From: Wenyingzhuangia sp. 2_MG-2023
GTDB taxonomy: Bacteria > Bacteroidota > Bacteroidia > Flavobacteriales > Flavobacteriaceae
Assembly: GCF_030548295.1 (NCBI RefSeq)
Contig: NZ_JAUOSB010000004.1
Coordinates: 1-64,000, forward strand
Reading direction: 5' to 3'
Length of the DNA stretch: 64,000 nucleotides
Shown: piece after piece, positions 47,505-56,888 of the stretch
Numbering within the stretch: position 1 is the first letter of the stretch
Layout of the letters: every line of letters starts with the position of its first letter
The notes under the pieces: model-generated
The model's database searches: none
What the model was told of the DNA's origin: nothing
The model's input: only the letters and a program-made list of their open reading frames with translations
Translations under genes and position numbers: made by a program

Positions 47505-48923
47505 ATGAAAGTAATACATGTTAGTGCCGAATGTTATCCAGCAGCAAAAGTGGGAGGTCTTGCTGATGTTGTAGGTGCGCTACCAAAATACCAAACCAAT
47601 TTAGGTTATGAAGCCGCAGTTGTCATGCCTTATTATGAAAACAAGTATGGTAAATCCTCTAAACATACTACAGATTACCAAACAGTAGTTGATTTGGCTG
47701 AAAACAATTACAAGGCAACTGTTTATAAAACGGACAATAGTCTTAAAGAATTTGGATACCATTTGTACCAAGTTCACATTGAAAACTTATTAGATCGTGA
47801 AGAAGTTTATGGTTATGAAGATGACACAGAACGTTTTATTGCTTTTCAAAAAGTAGTTTTGGATTGGATTTTGCAATTTGCACAAGTTCCAAAAATTATC
47901 CATTGCCATGATCACCATACAGGATTGATTCCTTTTATGTTAACTCAATGTACCAAATACATTCCTATTAGAGGAATCCCCACTGTTTTCACCATTCACA
48001 ATGCACAATACCAAGGGGAATTTTCATTTGAAAAATTAGCATACTTGCCAGAATACAACCTTGAGCAATCTGGAATATTAGAATGGGATTATTCTATAAA
48101 TTCAATGGCAGCAGCTATCAAAGCCTGCTGGAAGTACACTACTGTATCTCCAAACTACATGAATGAATTGCCTTATGCAGCAACAGGATTGGATTGGTTG
48201 TTTGATACCGAAAGAGACAAATCCGTAGGTATTTTAAATGGAATTGACACGGATGTTTGGAATCCTTCTTCTGACAAAATGATTGCCAAAAATTACACTG
48301 TAAGAACCGTAGAATCTGGAAAACAAGCCAACAAAGCACTTTTGTGTGAGAAATTTAATTTGGATCCTAAAAAACCATTGGTCGCTTTTATTGGTCGTTT
48401 GGTGTATCAAAAAGGGGCAGATATTATGGCCGGAATTTTTGACAGAGCTTTAGATGCTAACGACATTAATGGATTGGTATTAGGTTCTGGAGATCCTCAT
48501 GCAGAGTTTTTACTAAACGAATTGAAGGAAAAATACCCAGGAAGATACAACACTTATATTGGGTACAATGAAGAACTTTCACATTTGATATATTCTGGAG
48601 CAGATTTCTTAATCATGCCTTCTCGTTTTGAACCTTGTGGTTTGAATCAACTATACGCATTAAGATACGGAACCATTCCTGTTGTAAGAACTACAGGAGG
48701 ATTGAAAGATACCGTAAAAGATATTGGAGAAAAAGGTGGTTTTGGAATTAGACACGAACATGTTTCTGTAGACGACGTAGCATTGGCAATTACAAGAGCA
48801 AACAAACTTTACAACGATACTGCTGAGTTCAAACGTATTCGAAAAGAAATCATGAAAATTGACAATTCTTGGGAAAACTCAGCGCAAGAATACATTGAAT
48901 TATACAATCTTATAGCACAATAA
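47505..48923 (+). CDS. glgA: Glycogen synthase (GT5, ADP-glucose dependent)
   Basis: A 472-residue GT5 glycosyltransferase. The ADP-glucose binding motif is AKVGGLADVVGALPK near the start; the GT-B C-terminal domain has AFIGRLVYQKGADI and PSRFEPCGLNQLYALRYGTIPVVRTTGGLKDTV. It extends alpha-1,4-glucan from ADP-glucose made by GlgC. The next gene, glgC, starts 6 bp after its stop, so the two are one transcription unit. Confidence 0.96.
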   Translation: MKVIHVSAECYPAAKVGGLADVVGALPKYQTNLGYEAAVVMPYYENKYGKSSKHTTDYQTVVDLAENNYKATVYKTDNSLKEFGYHLYQVHIENLLDREEVYGYEDDTERFIAFQKVVLDWILQFAQVPKIIHCHDHHTGLIPFMLTQCTKYIPIRGIPTVFTIHNAQYQGEFSFEKLAYLPEYNLEQSGILEWDYSINSMAAAIKACWKYTTVSPNYMNELPYAATGLDWLFDTERDKSVGILNGIDTDVWNPSSDKMIAKNYTVRTVESGKQANKALLCEKFNLDPKKPLVAFIGRLVYQKGADIMAGIFDRALDANDINGLVLGSGDPHAEFLLNELKEKYPGRYNTYIGYNEELSHLIYSGADFLIMPSRFEPCGLNQLYALRYGTIPVVRTTGGLKDTVKDIGEKGGFGIRHEHVSVDDVALAITRANKLYNDTAEFKRIRKEIMKIDNSWENSAQEYIELYNLIAQ

Positions 48924-48929
48924 AAAATC

Positions 48930-50201
48930 ATGAAAAAAAAAGTATTAGGAATTATTTTAGGAGGAGGACAAGGGTCTAGACTGAAACCTTTAACATCTAC
49001 ACGATCAAAACCAGCAGTACCCATAGCCGGAAAATATAGATTGGTAGACATCCCTATTTCTAATTGTTTGCACTCTCAAATTGACAGAATTTTTGTTTTG
49101 ACACAATTCAACTCTGCCTCATTGAACAAACACATTAAAAACACCTATACTTTTGGTAACTTCTCGGGTGCTTTTGTAGATATTATAGCTGCCGAGCAAA
49201 CTCCTGAAAATGACGGTTGGTTTCAAGGTACTGCGGATGCCGTTCGTCAATCTATGCAACATTTCATGGCTTACGAATGGGATTATGCTTTGATTCTTTC
49301 TGGTGATCAATTGTACCAGATGGACTTTAACAAAATGGTTAAAAGCCACGAGAAATCTGGAGCAGAAATTTCAATAGCAACGTTGCCTGTAAATGCTCAT
49401 GACGCTACTGGTTTTGGTATTTTAAAAACAAATAATGCAAACGAAATCACCTCATTTATTGAAAAACCAACCCATGAACAGCTGGCAGATTGGACATCTG
49501 AAGTTAGAGATGAAATGAAACATCAAGGAAGAGAATATTTAGCTTCTATGGGTATTTACATTTTTAATAGAGAGCTCTTAAAAGAATTGATGTGCGATAA
49601 GGAAACCATGGATTTTGGAGGTGAAATTATTCCACAAGCAATCAAAACACACAAAGTAGTTAGTTACCAATACGAAGGGTATTGGACAGATATAGGAACA
49701 ATAGGTTCTTTCTTTGAAGCAAATCTTGGTTTGACTGATGACATACCTCAGTTTGATTTGTTTGACAATGATAAAAATGTATTGACTCGTCCAAGATTCT
49801 TACCACCAACAAAAATATCTGGAACCACACTAGAAAAAACATTGATTGCAGAAGGTGGAATCATAAGCGCTAGTAGAATTGAAAGAACCATTGTTGGTAT
49901 TCGTTCTAGAATAGGAATTGGCTCTACCATTTCTAATTGCTATGTAATGGGAAATGACAAATACGAAGGTGCTGAAGAAATTGAACACAAAAGAAATGCT
50001 GGCATTCCATTAAAGGGAATTGGTGAGCGTTGTTACATCAACAACTGCATCATAGATAAAAACTCAGCCATAGGTAACGACGTTAAGATTAACGGAGGAA
50101 ACCATCTACCAGACGCAGATACCGAACTATACACAGTAAGAAACGGTATTGTAGTTATTAAAAATGGAGTTGTAATACCTAGTGGAACAACCATTATTTA
50201 A
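48930..50201 (+). CDS. glgC: Glucose-1-phosphate adenylyltransferase
   Basis: A 423-residue enzyme that makes ADP-glucose, usually the control point of glycogen synthesis. The nucleotidyltransferase start is ILGGGQGSRLKPLTSTRSKP, followed by the lysine-bearing sugar site SFIEKPTHEQLADW and the left-handed beta-helix C-terminal part (GERCYINNCIIDKNSAIGNDVKI). Located in an operon between glgA and glgB. Confidence 0.96.
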   Translation: MKKKVLGIILGGGQGSRLKPLTSTRSKPAVPIAGKYRLVDIPISNCLHSQIDRIFVLTQFNSASLNKHIKNTYTFGNFSGAFVDIIAAEQTPENDGWFQGTADAVRQSMQHFMAYEWDYALILSGDQLYQMDFNKMVKSHEKSGAEISIATLPVNAHDATGFGILKTNNANEITSFIEKPTHEQLADWTSEVRDEMKHQGREYLASMGIYIFNRELLKELMCDKETMDFGGEIIPQAIKTHKVVSYQYEGYWTDIGTIGSFFEANLGLTDDIPQFDLFDNDKNVLTRPRFLPPTKISGTTLEKTLIAEGGIISASRIERTIVGIRSRIGIGSTISNCYVMGNDKYEGAEEIEHKRNAGIPLKGIGERCYINNCIIDKNSAIGNDVKINGGNHLPDADTELYTVRNGIVVIKNGVVIPSGTTII

Positions 50202-50223
50202 GCTACAAGTCTAACTCACTCAC

Positions 50224-50257
50224 ATACATCCCAAGGCCTACTTTTCTTGGGATGTAT
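50224..50257 (+). terminator. Hairpin between glgC and glgB
   Basis: A perfect 12-bp stem (ATACATCCCAAG with CTTGGGATGTAT) and a 10-nt loop, followed by a short T-rich stretch. It could be a partial terminator lowering glgB expression. Confidence 0.7.
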
Positions 50258-50285
50258 TTTATAAACTCATAACTACTTATAACAC

Positions 50286-52196
50286 ATGAATCATGTAAAA
50301 CCTTATAGTTTATTTACAGAATTTGACATATACCTTTTTAAGTCTGGAAAACATTTTAGACTTTATGAAAAATTTGGAGCACACCCCGTTACAATTGACG
50401 GTGTAAACGGAATGTATTTTTCTGTTTGGGCTCCCACTGCTAACAGAGTTTCTGTTATTGGTGATTTTAATTATTGGAATGAAAACGAACATGCTTTAAA
50501 TGTTCGATGGGATAGTTCTGGAATTTGGGAAGGTTTTATACCCAACGTAAAAATTGGAGAAGTTTATAAATACAAAATTCACTCCAACAATAGTGGAGTT
50601 GTTACAGAAAAATGTGATCCTTATGGTTACCATACAGAACATCCACCAAAGACAGCTTCTGTTACTTATGACATAGAAGGTTACGAATGGCAGGACAAGG
50701 ATTGGATGCAATATCGCCAAGACAAAAACGGTTTAGACAAACCCTATGCGGTTTACGAAATTCACTTTGAGTCTTGGATGAAAAATGTAGAAGAAAATAG
50801 ACCTCTTAGTTATTGGGAAGCTGCTACCAAATTGGTTCAGTACGTAAAAGACATGAATTTTACACATGTAGAATTTATGCCTATTATGGAGTATCCTTTT
50901 GATCAATCTTGGGGATATCAAATCACAGGATATTTTGCTCCTAGTTGTAGATTTGGACACCCTAAAGAATTCATGAATTTGATTGATGAATTTCACAAAA
51001 ACGATATTGGTGTTATCTTAGACTGGGTTCCTTCACATTTCCCTTCGGATGCACACGGTCTTGGATTTTTTGATGGATCTCATTTGTACGAACACCCTGA
51101 CAAAAAGAAAGGATACCATAAAGACTGGAAAAGTTTGATTTTTAACTACGGAAGAAACGAAGTTCGTTCTTTTTTAATTTCAAATGCTTGTTTCTGGTTA
51201 GACAAATACCACATTGATGGTTTGAGAGTAGATGCAGTTGCTTCTATGCTCTATTTGGATTATTCTCGAGAAGATGGAGAATGGGAACCTAACGAGTTTG
51301 GAGGAAATGAAAATTTAGATGCTATTTCTTTTTTACAAGATTTTAACAAAGAAGTCTACGAAAGTTTTCCTGGGGTACAAACCATTGCGGAAGAATCTAC
51401 TGCTTTTTCTGGAGTTACAAGATCTGTAGAACACGGTGGACTTGGATTTGGTATGAAATGGATGATGGGATGGATGCACGATACTTTAAGTTATTTTAAA
51501 AAAGATCCTATTTACAGAAAATACCATCACAACGAAATTACGTTTAGTTTGGCTTATGCATTTACAGAAAGGTACATGCTTCCTCTATCTCATGACGAAG
51601 TTGTTTATGGTAAAAAATCCATCATTGGAAGAATGCCTGGAGACAAATGGCAGAAATTAGCCAATTTAAGATTACTTTTTGGAAATATGTACACGCATCC
51701 AGGAGCGAATCTATTATTTATGGGGGCTGAATTTGGACAAGAAAACGAATGGAGTTATGCCAAAAGTTTGGATTGGCACTTGTTAAATGATCCTGGGCAC
51801 AAATCGGTTCAAACCTTTTTAAAAGATTTGAACCAATTTTTAAAAGACACACCCGCATTGTATGAAAAAAGTTTTTCTCGTGAAGGTTATGAATGGATCA
51901 ATTATGAAGATGGCGAACGATCCATTTTAAGTTATATTAGAAAAGGACACGACCCTATAAACGACTTGATTATTGTATGCAACAATACTCCTGCCGTACA
52001 AGAAAACTACCTTATAGGAGTACATAAAGAAGGAAGCTTAAAAGAAATATTTAATTCCGATTTGAAAAAGTATGGAGGAAGTGGTGTTAAAAACACCAAA
52101 AGTATTAAAACCTCTGAAAAACCTTGGAACTGGAAGGATTACTCAGCAGAAGTAACATTACCTCCTTTGGCTATTGTGGTCTTCAAAATAAATTAA
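50286..52196 (+). CDS. glgB: 1,4-alpha-glucan branching enzyme (GH13)
   Basis: A 636-residue branching enzyme without the extra N-terminal domain of the 730-residue E. coli form. A CBM48-like domain comes first (NGMYFSVWAPTANRVSVIGDFNYWN), then the GH13 barrel with VILDWVPSHFP, GLRVDAVASMLYLDYSR (nucleophile Asp316), TIAEEST (acid/base Glu at 369 or 370) and LPLSHDEVVYGK. It introduces alpha-1,6 branches in glycogen. Third gene of the glg run. Confidence 0.96.
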   Translation: MNHVKPYSLFTEFDIYLFKSGKHFRLYEKFGAHPVTIDGVNGMYFSVWAPTANRVSVIGDFNYWNENEHALNVRWDSSGIWEGFIPNVKIGEVYKYKIHSNNSGVVTEKCDPYGYHTEHPPKTASVTYDIEGYEWQDKDWMQYRQDKNGLDKPYAVYEIHFESWMKNVEENRPLSYWEAATKLVQYVKDMNFTHVEFMPIMEYPFDQSWGYQITGYFAPSCRFGHPKEFMNLIDEFHKNDIGVILDWVPSHFPSDAHGLGFFDGSHLYEHPDKKKGYHKDWKSLIFNYGRNEVRSFLISNACFWLDKYHIDGLRVDAVASMLYLDYSREDGEWEPNEFGGNENLDAISFLQDFNKEVYESFPGVQTIAEESTAFSGVTRSVEHGGLGFGMKWMMGWMHDTLSYFKKDPIYRKYHHNEITFSLAYAFTERYMLPLSHDEVVYGKKSIIGRMPGDKWQKLANLRLLFGNMYTHPGANLLFMGAEFGQENEWSYAKSLDWHLLNDPGHKSVQTFLKDLNQFLKDTPALYEKSFSREGYEWINYEDGERSILSYIRKGHDPINDLIIVCNNTPAVQENYLIGVHKEGSLKEIFNSDLKKYGGSGVKNTKSIKTSEKPWNWKDYSAEVTLPPLAIVVFKIN

Positions 52197-52204
52197 AGCA
52201 GATT

Positions 52205-52235
52205 AAAGTCCTTAAAAAATATTTTTAAGGACTTT
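52205..52235 (+). terminator. Terminator after glgB
   Basis: A 14-bp perfect stem (AAAGTCCTTAAAAA with TTTTTAAGGACTTT) with a 3-nt loop, 8 bp after the glgB stop. It separates the GH31 gene. Confidence 0.85.
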
Positions 52236-52396
52236 GTTTATTACACATGCTTTAAGTTTTTACGATAGACGTTATTATTTTTCTAAGAAAAATAGTTATT
52301 AACTATTTAATCACTAAAAACAAAACACAACAAACCTACTCTAAAGTATTTTTTATACATTAGGACTATTGGAACAAGAATAAATCGCTGAATATT

Positions 52397-54793
52397 ATGA
52401 TTTTAAACGAGCAAATTGAACACAAGGGGAATGCATTTCCTACAAAAATAATTGATTTTAAAAAAGATGTAGACACCCTTTATTTCAGTAGTGAAAACGG
52501 TGTTATTTTACAGATGACCATCTTAAGAGACAGTATGTTTCGTTTTCGTTATGCAACTGGTGCAAAATTTGAAAATGATTTTTCTTATGCTATTTCTCAT
52601 GATGCCGTTAGAGGATACAACAAATTAGAAATCACAGAGGATATTGAAAAGTACATCATTACAACCTCTAAACTTGTTTGTTACATTTCTAAAACTGATT
52701 TACGCTCTCGTATCTACGATGCTATTGATGAAACTCTAATTAGCGAAGACGAATTAGGTTTTCATTGGGAAGAAAGTTACGAATTGGGAGGTAACATCGT
52801 AAAAATGACCAAAAGCTCTCCAAACGGAGAAAGTTTTTATGGTTTGGGAGACAAAGCGGAGCACACCAATTTAAAAGGAAAACGTTTCCAAAATTGGGCA
52901 ACAGACTCTTATGCTTTTGGTCGTTATACAGACCCTATTTATAAGGCGATTCCTTTTTACACAGCACTTCAAAATAAAAAATCTTACGGAATTTTCTTTG
53001 ACAATTCTTTTAGAGCTTATTTTGATTTTTGTTCCGAAAGAAGAAACGTAACTAGTTTTTGGGCTGAAGGTGGTGAAATGAATTACTACTTTATTTACGG
53101 ACCTAAAATGCAAGATGTTGTAGCGGCTTATACCAACTTAACAGGTACACCAGAATTACCACCTTTATGGGCTTTGGGATACCATCAATGTAAATGGAGT
53201 TATTATCCAGAATCCAACGTTAAAGAAATTACACAAAAATTTAGAGACCTAAGAATTCCTTGTGATGCCATCTATTTAGACATTGATTACATGGAAGGTT
53301 TTAGATGTTTTACATGGAGTAAAGATTATTTTCCGGAACCAAAAAAAATGGTAAAAGAACTGGCTGATGATGGGTTTAAAACCGTTGTTATTATTGACCC
53401 AGGAATTAAAATAGATTTAGAATACGATGTGTTTCAAGAAGGTTTGGAAAAAGACTATTTCTGTAGAAGAGCTGACGGCCCTTATATGAAAGGAAAAGTA
53501 TGGCCAGGAGAATGCTATTTTCCAGACTTTACACGTAAAGAAGTTAGAGAATGGTGGGCTGGTTTGTTCCAAGAATTGATTGAAGACATTGGTGTAAAAG
53601 GTGTGTGGAATGACATGAACGAACCTGCTGTAATGGACGTTCCTGGAAAATCTTTTCCAAACGACGTACGTCATGATTACGATGGAAACCCTTGTTCTCA
53701 TAGAAAAGCACACAATATTTACGGTATGCAAATGGCCAAAGCAACCTATATGGGATTGAAAAAATACAACTACCCATTGAGACCTTTTGTCATTACACGT
53801 TCTGCATATTCAGGAACACAAAGATATACATCTACTTGGTTGGGTGACAATGTTGCTACATGGGAACATTTATGGATTGCCAATGTGCAAGCACAAAGAA
53901 TGGCCATGTCTGGTTTTTCTTTTGTAGGTTCTGATATTGGTGGATTTGCACAACAACCTAATGGAGAGTTGTATGCTCGTTGGATACAATTGGGAATTTT
54001 CCACCCATTCTGTAGAACACATTCCTCTGGAGATCATGGAGACCAGGAACCTTGGACTTTTGGACAAGAAGTTACCGATGTTGTTCGTAAATTTATTGAA
54101 TTACGTTACCAATTATTACCTTACCTATATACTTCTTTTTACAAGTACATTGAAGAGGGAATCCCGATGTTAAAATCATTGGTTTTGTTTGATCAAGAAG
54201 ATACACAAACACATCATAGAACAGATGAGTTTATGGCAGGTGAACATATTTTGGCTTGTCCTATTGGAGAACCTAATGCCAAAGGACGTAGAATGTACAT
54301 TCCCAAAGGAACCTGGTACAACTTTTGGACTCACGAACAAGTGCTTGGTGGTGATGAAAAATGGGTAGATGCTGACTTAGACAGCATGCCTCTTTTTGTA
54401 AAAGAAGGAGCTATTTTGCCTATTTATCCTGTTCAACAATATGTAGGGGAAAAAGAGATTGAACAATTAACTTTAGACATTTATTATAAAGATGGAAAAG
54501 AAGAATCTGATGTTTTTGAAGATGCAAATGATGGATATGATTACACCAAAGGAAGGTATTCTTTAAGACATTTTACCTTAACAGGTAAAGAAGGAAAATT
54601 AACTATCAAACAACACAAGTCTGGTAGTTTTATTACCAGCTACGAAACCTTTAAAATCAATTTGATTGGATTACCATTTGAAATTAAAACCATCAAAATA
54701 GATAGTGAAGAAATAAGTTTTGAAGATTTAAAATTAACGCACAGAACATTTGAAATCACCAAAAATTTTAACCAATTGCAGGTGATAGGATAG
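52397..54793 (+). CDS. GH31 alpha-glucosidase
   Basis: A 798-residue GH31 enzyme: N-terminal beta-sandwich (about 20-240, with GESFYGLGDKAEHTNLKGKRFQNWATD), catalytic barrel, then proximal and distal beta domains. The catalytic nucleophile is Asp406 in GVWNDMNEPAVM; the region GFSFVGSDIGGFAQQPNGELYARWIQLGIFHPFCRTHS contains the acid/base aspartate. No signal peptide is seen, so it is probably cytoplasmic and acts on maltose, maltodextrins or glycogen ends. It lies 200 bp after glgB, behind a terminator. Confidence 0.93.
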   Translation: MILNEQIEHKGNAFPTKIIDFKKDVDTLYFSSENGVILQMTILRDSMFRFRYATGAKFENDFSYAISHDAVRGYNKLEITEDIEKYIITTSKLVCYISKTDLRSRIYDAIDETLISEDELGFHWEESYELGGNIVKMTKSSPNGESFYGLGDKAEHTNLKGKRFQNWATDSYAFGRYTDPIYKAIPFYTALQNKKSYGIFFDNSFRAYFDFCSERRNVTSFWAEGGEMNYYFIYGPKMQDVVAAYTNLTGTPELPPLWALGYHQCKWSYYPESNVKEITQKFRDLRIPCDAIYLDIDYMEGFRCFTWSKDYFPEPKKMVKELADDGFKTVVIIDPGIKIDLEYDVFQEGLEKDYFCRRADGPYMKGKVWPGECYFPDFTRKEVREWWAGLFQELIEDIGVKGVWNDMNEPAVMDVPGKSFPNDVRHDYDGNPCSHRKAHNIYGMQMAKATYMGLKKYNYPLRPFVITRSAYSGTQRYTSTWLGDNVATWEHLWIANVQAQRMAMSGFSFVGSDIGGFAQQPNGELYARWIQLGIFHPFCRTHSSGDHGDQEPWTFGQEVTDVVRKFIELRYQLLPYLYTSFYKYIEEGIPMLKSLVLFDQEDTQTHHRTDEFMAGEHILACPIGEPNAKGRRMYIPKGTWYNFWTHEQVLGGDEKWVDADLDSMPLFVKEGAILPIYPVQQYVGEKEIEQLTLDIYYKDGKEESDVFEDANDGYDYTKGRYSLRHFTLTGKEGKLTIKQHKSGSFITSYETFKINLIGLPFEIKTIKIDSEEISFEDLKLTHRTFEITKNFNQLQVIG

Positions 54794-54813
54794 TTAAAAC
54801 TACCAAGAACAAC

Positions 54814-54845
54814 AAAAAGCCGAATAGTAATTATTCGGCTTTTTT
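54814..54845. terminator. Terminator between GH31 and thioredoxin-fold genes
   Basis: A 9-bp GC-containing stem AGCCGAATA/TATTCGGCT with a 5-nt loop, flanked by A and T runs; usable from both sides and placed between convergent genes. Confidence 0.92.
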
Positions 54846-54864
54846 ACTTTCTAAACTATCTATA

Positions 54865-55419
54865 TTATTTCCATTTGATACTACAACCAATACTAGGCTT
54901 TATGTTGTCTTCATAAGGTTTTTCATCCAATAAAGTATTGAGCACTTTTTTAATATCTTTTCCTGTAGTAGGAATTCCGTTTCCCGGTCTAGAATCATCC
55001 AATTGTCCACGATAATAAGCTTTTAAAGCTCCATCAAATACATAAATATCTGGGGTACAAACAGCATTGTATGCTTTTGCTACATTTTGAGTTTCATCAT
55101 ATAAATAAGGAAATGGGTATTTATTACTTTCTGCATGAATTTTCATTAGATGAGGTGCATCTTGAGGATAATTTTCTACATCATTACTACTAATTGCTAC
55201 AAAATTAACTCCCTTCTCTTTGTATTCATTTGCTAAAGAAACCAGTAGTGAATTTACATGAATTACAAAAGGACAATGATTGCATACAAACAACACAACC
55301 GTTGCTTTGTTTCCTTTGATTTCTTGCAGGTTCATTTCTTTATCAGAAACCGTATCTAGCAAACTAAAATCAGGAGCAACAGTTCCTACTTTTAACATAT
55401 CTGAAAGAGTTCTTGCCAT
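54865..55419 (-). CDS. Thioredoxin-fold AhpC/TSA (peroxiredoxin-like) protein
   Basis: A 184-residue protein with thioredoxin fold (VGTVAPDFSLLDTVSDKEMNLQEIKGNKATVVLFVCNHCPFVIHV). The active site is C-N-H-C-P, unlike the single peroxidatic Cys of classical peroxiredoxins. Another Cys occurs in NAVCTPDIYVFD, before the cis-Pro. No signal peptide, so cytoplasmic. Family members are annotated as thioredoxin family or alkyl hydroperoxide reductase-like; the actual substrate is unknown. Confidence 0.9.
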   Translation of the reverse strand: MARTLSDMLKVGTVAPDFSLLDTVSDKEMNLQEIKGNKATVVLFVCNHCPFVIHVNSLLVSLANEYKEKGVNFVAISSNDVENYPQDAPHLMKIHAESNKYPFPYLYDETQNVAKAYNAVCTPDIYVFDGALKAYYRGQLDDSRPGNGIPTTGKDIKKVLNTLLDEKPYEDNIKPSIGCSIKWK

Positions 55420-55560
55420 AATAATTGTCTTTTACGCATTAAAGTTAGTTACTTCAAATTACAAACAGGCTCAAAACAGAATCAATTTTCATTGCTACAA
55501 ACACTATCAAACAATAAATTCTATTGGTTATTTCTATGGATTAGGAGTTCTTAGAAATTA

Positions 55561-55596
55561 AAAAATGTTGATACAAAACTTTGTACCAACATTTTT
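55561..55596 (+). terminator. Orphan terminator-like hairpin
   Basis: AAAAATGTTG (55561-55570) pairs with CAACATTTTT (55587-55596); an inner 6-bp stem TACAAA/TTTGTA follows after one mismatch. It looks like an intrinsic terminator, yet no convincing gene runs into it from either side. A plus-strand frame ends exactly here (TAA 55559-55561, tail GYFYGLGVLRN), possibly the remnant of a lost gene. Confidence 0.6.
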
Positions 55597-55600
55597 GAAA

Positions 55601-55660
55601 ACTTACCCCAATGCTTACCCCTAAGCATTGTGTGCTATGTAAATACTTACCCCTAAGTAT
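55601..55660. promoter_or_regulatory. Paired palindromes with CTTACCCCTAAG core
   Basis: Two inverted repeats share the core CTTACCCCTAAG or its close match. The first (55609-55630) has a 9-bp perfect stem around CCCC; the second (55643-55660) has a 7-bp stem around CCCC. Their centres are 32 bp apart, about three helical turns. An extra half-site CTTACCCC is at 55602-55609. The layout fits a dimeric DNA-binding protein, such as the response regulator encoded from 55989. The remaining sequence to 55988 is AT-rich with no other structure I can name. Confidence 0.6.
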
Positions 55661-55988
55661 CTATACTGTAAACTTACATCATAACTAATCAAAATTTCCA
55701 TGCTATCAACAACCAATTCTGACAAGAAAAAAATCATTTCAGACATTTCTATTAAATACTCAAACAAAAAAATACCCAATAAGTTGATTATCAAACATTA
55801 ACAAGAAAAACACTTGTTACTAATAATCTTTATGCCTTATATTGCATAGGATGTTATGAAAGCAAAATGTATCTTTACATTAATAAACATAGTAAAATAT
55901 GCTAGTATAAAGAACTACTCTTTTAACCATACACTATTAAAGTTATATTTTGATAAGTTGTAAATAACTAATAGATTTTTAAACTCAT

Positions 55989-56753
55989 TTGCATATTAAT
56001 TTGGAAAACAACATTAACAAAAATATCCCCCTAAAAGAGAACTCAATTCAGACAAGAATATTAGTTGTAGATGACTCGTACGAAACAAGATTCTACATCA
56101 GATCTATTCTAGAAGATTATGAGTTGATAGAAGCTTCAAATGGTATTGAAGCTTTAGAGATCATATCAAATCAATCAATAGACTTATTGATTACCGATTA
56201 TTTGATGCCCAATATGAACGGGTATGAATTGGTAAAAGAAGTCAAAAAAAACAATTACCTATTCCCTATTATTGTCATTACAGCCCTAGATTCCCATTCT
56301 AGAAAACTTGATCTTCTACGTTTGGGAATTGACAATTACCTCTACAAACCTTTTTTTAAAGAGGAGTTGAATGCCATTATTGACAGAGCTTTGGTCTACC
56401 ACAAAGCTATGATGATTCAAAAAGAAATCAACACTAATTCTGATGATCTAAATGTTCCCTTAGGTTTTAAAGAGAATCTAGAAAAAATATTATTTAAGAA
56501 CATAGAAAATCACTTGTTTGGTGTAGAAGATATTGCCAATCATTTTAATATTTCTTCTAGAACATTGGCAAGAAAAACAAAAACTATTTATGGTCAAACC
56601 CCAAATCAACTGATTTTAGAATTTCGTTTGCATAGAGCAAAAGACATTCTTAATGAATTTCCACACATTAGCTTAAAACAGTTGACAAAAATGGTAGGAT
56701 TAAAAAATAGTAGTTATTTAAAAAAAAGAATGAATATTAGGTTTAACGAATAA
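55989..56753 (+). CDS. Response regulator with receiver and AraC-type HTH domains
   Basis: A 254-residue protein: receiver domain (about 20-140; TRILVVDDSYETRF, phospho-acceptor Asp70 in LLITDYLMPN, Lys in YLYKPF) and AraC/XylS-type HTH (about 155-254; VEDIANHFNISSRTLARKTKTIYGQTPNQLI). No ATG lies between the in-frame stop at 55980-55982 and the receiver domain, so a TTG must be used: 55989, or 56001 (ENNINKN). The second HTH ends at RFNE, a few residues shorter than usual. The adjacent hybrid kinase, 135 bp downstream, is the likely partner. Confidence 0.9.
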   Translation: MHINLENNINKNIPLKENSIQTRILVVDDSYETRFYIRSILEDYELIEASNGIEALEIISNQSIDLLITDYLMPNMNGYELVKEVKKNNYLFPIIVITALDSHSRKLDLLRLGIDNYLYKPFFKEELNAIIDRALVYHKAMMIQKEINTNSDDLNVPLGFKENLEKILFKNIENHLFGVEDIANHFNISSRTLARKTKTIYGQTPNQLILEFRLHRAKDILNEFPHISLKQLTKMVGLKNSSYLKKRMNIRFNE

Positions 56754-56888
56754 CACATACATTATCAAGCCTTTGACATTTGATACATGATGAGGCAAAA
56801 AATTATTAAAACCTCCCTAATAGTTCGTGAACAAAAGTTATGCAGACTATTTTTATTATACTAAATTGAACTTTCAAACATATTTTTG

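Noticed and set aside
56881-56888. TATTTTTG match directly before the hybrid kinase ATG
   Set aside because: A transcript from it would begin inside the gene; probably chance in AT-rich DNA.
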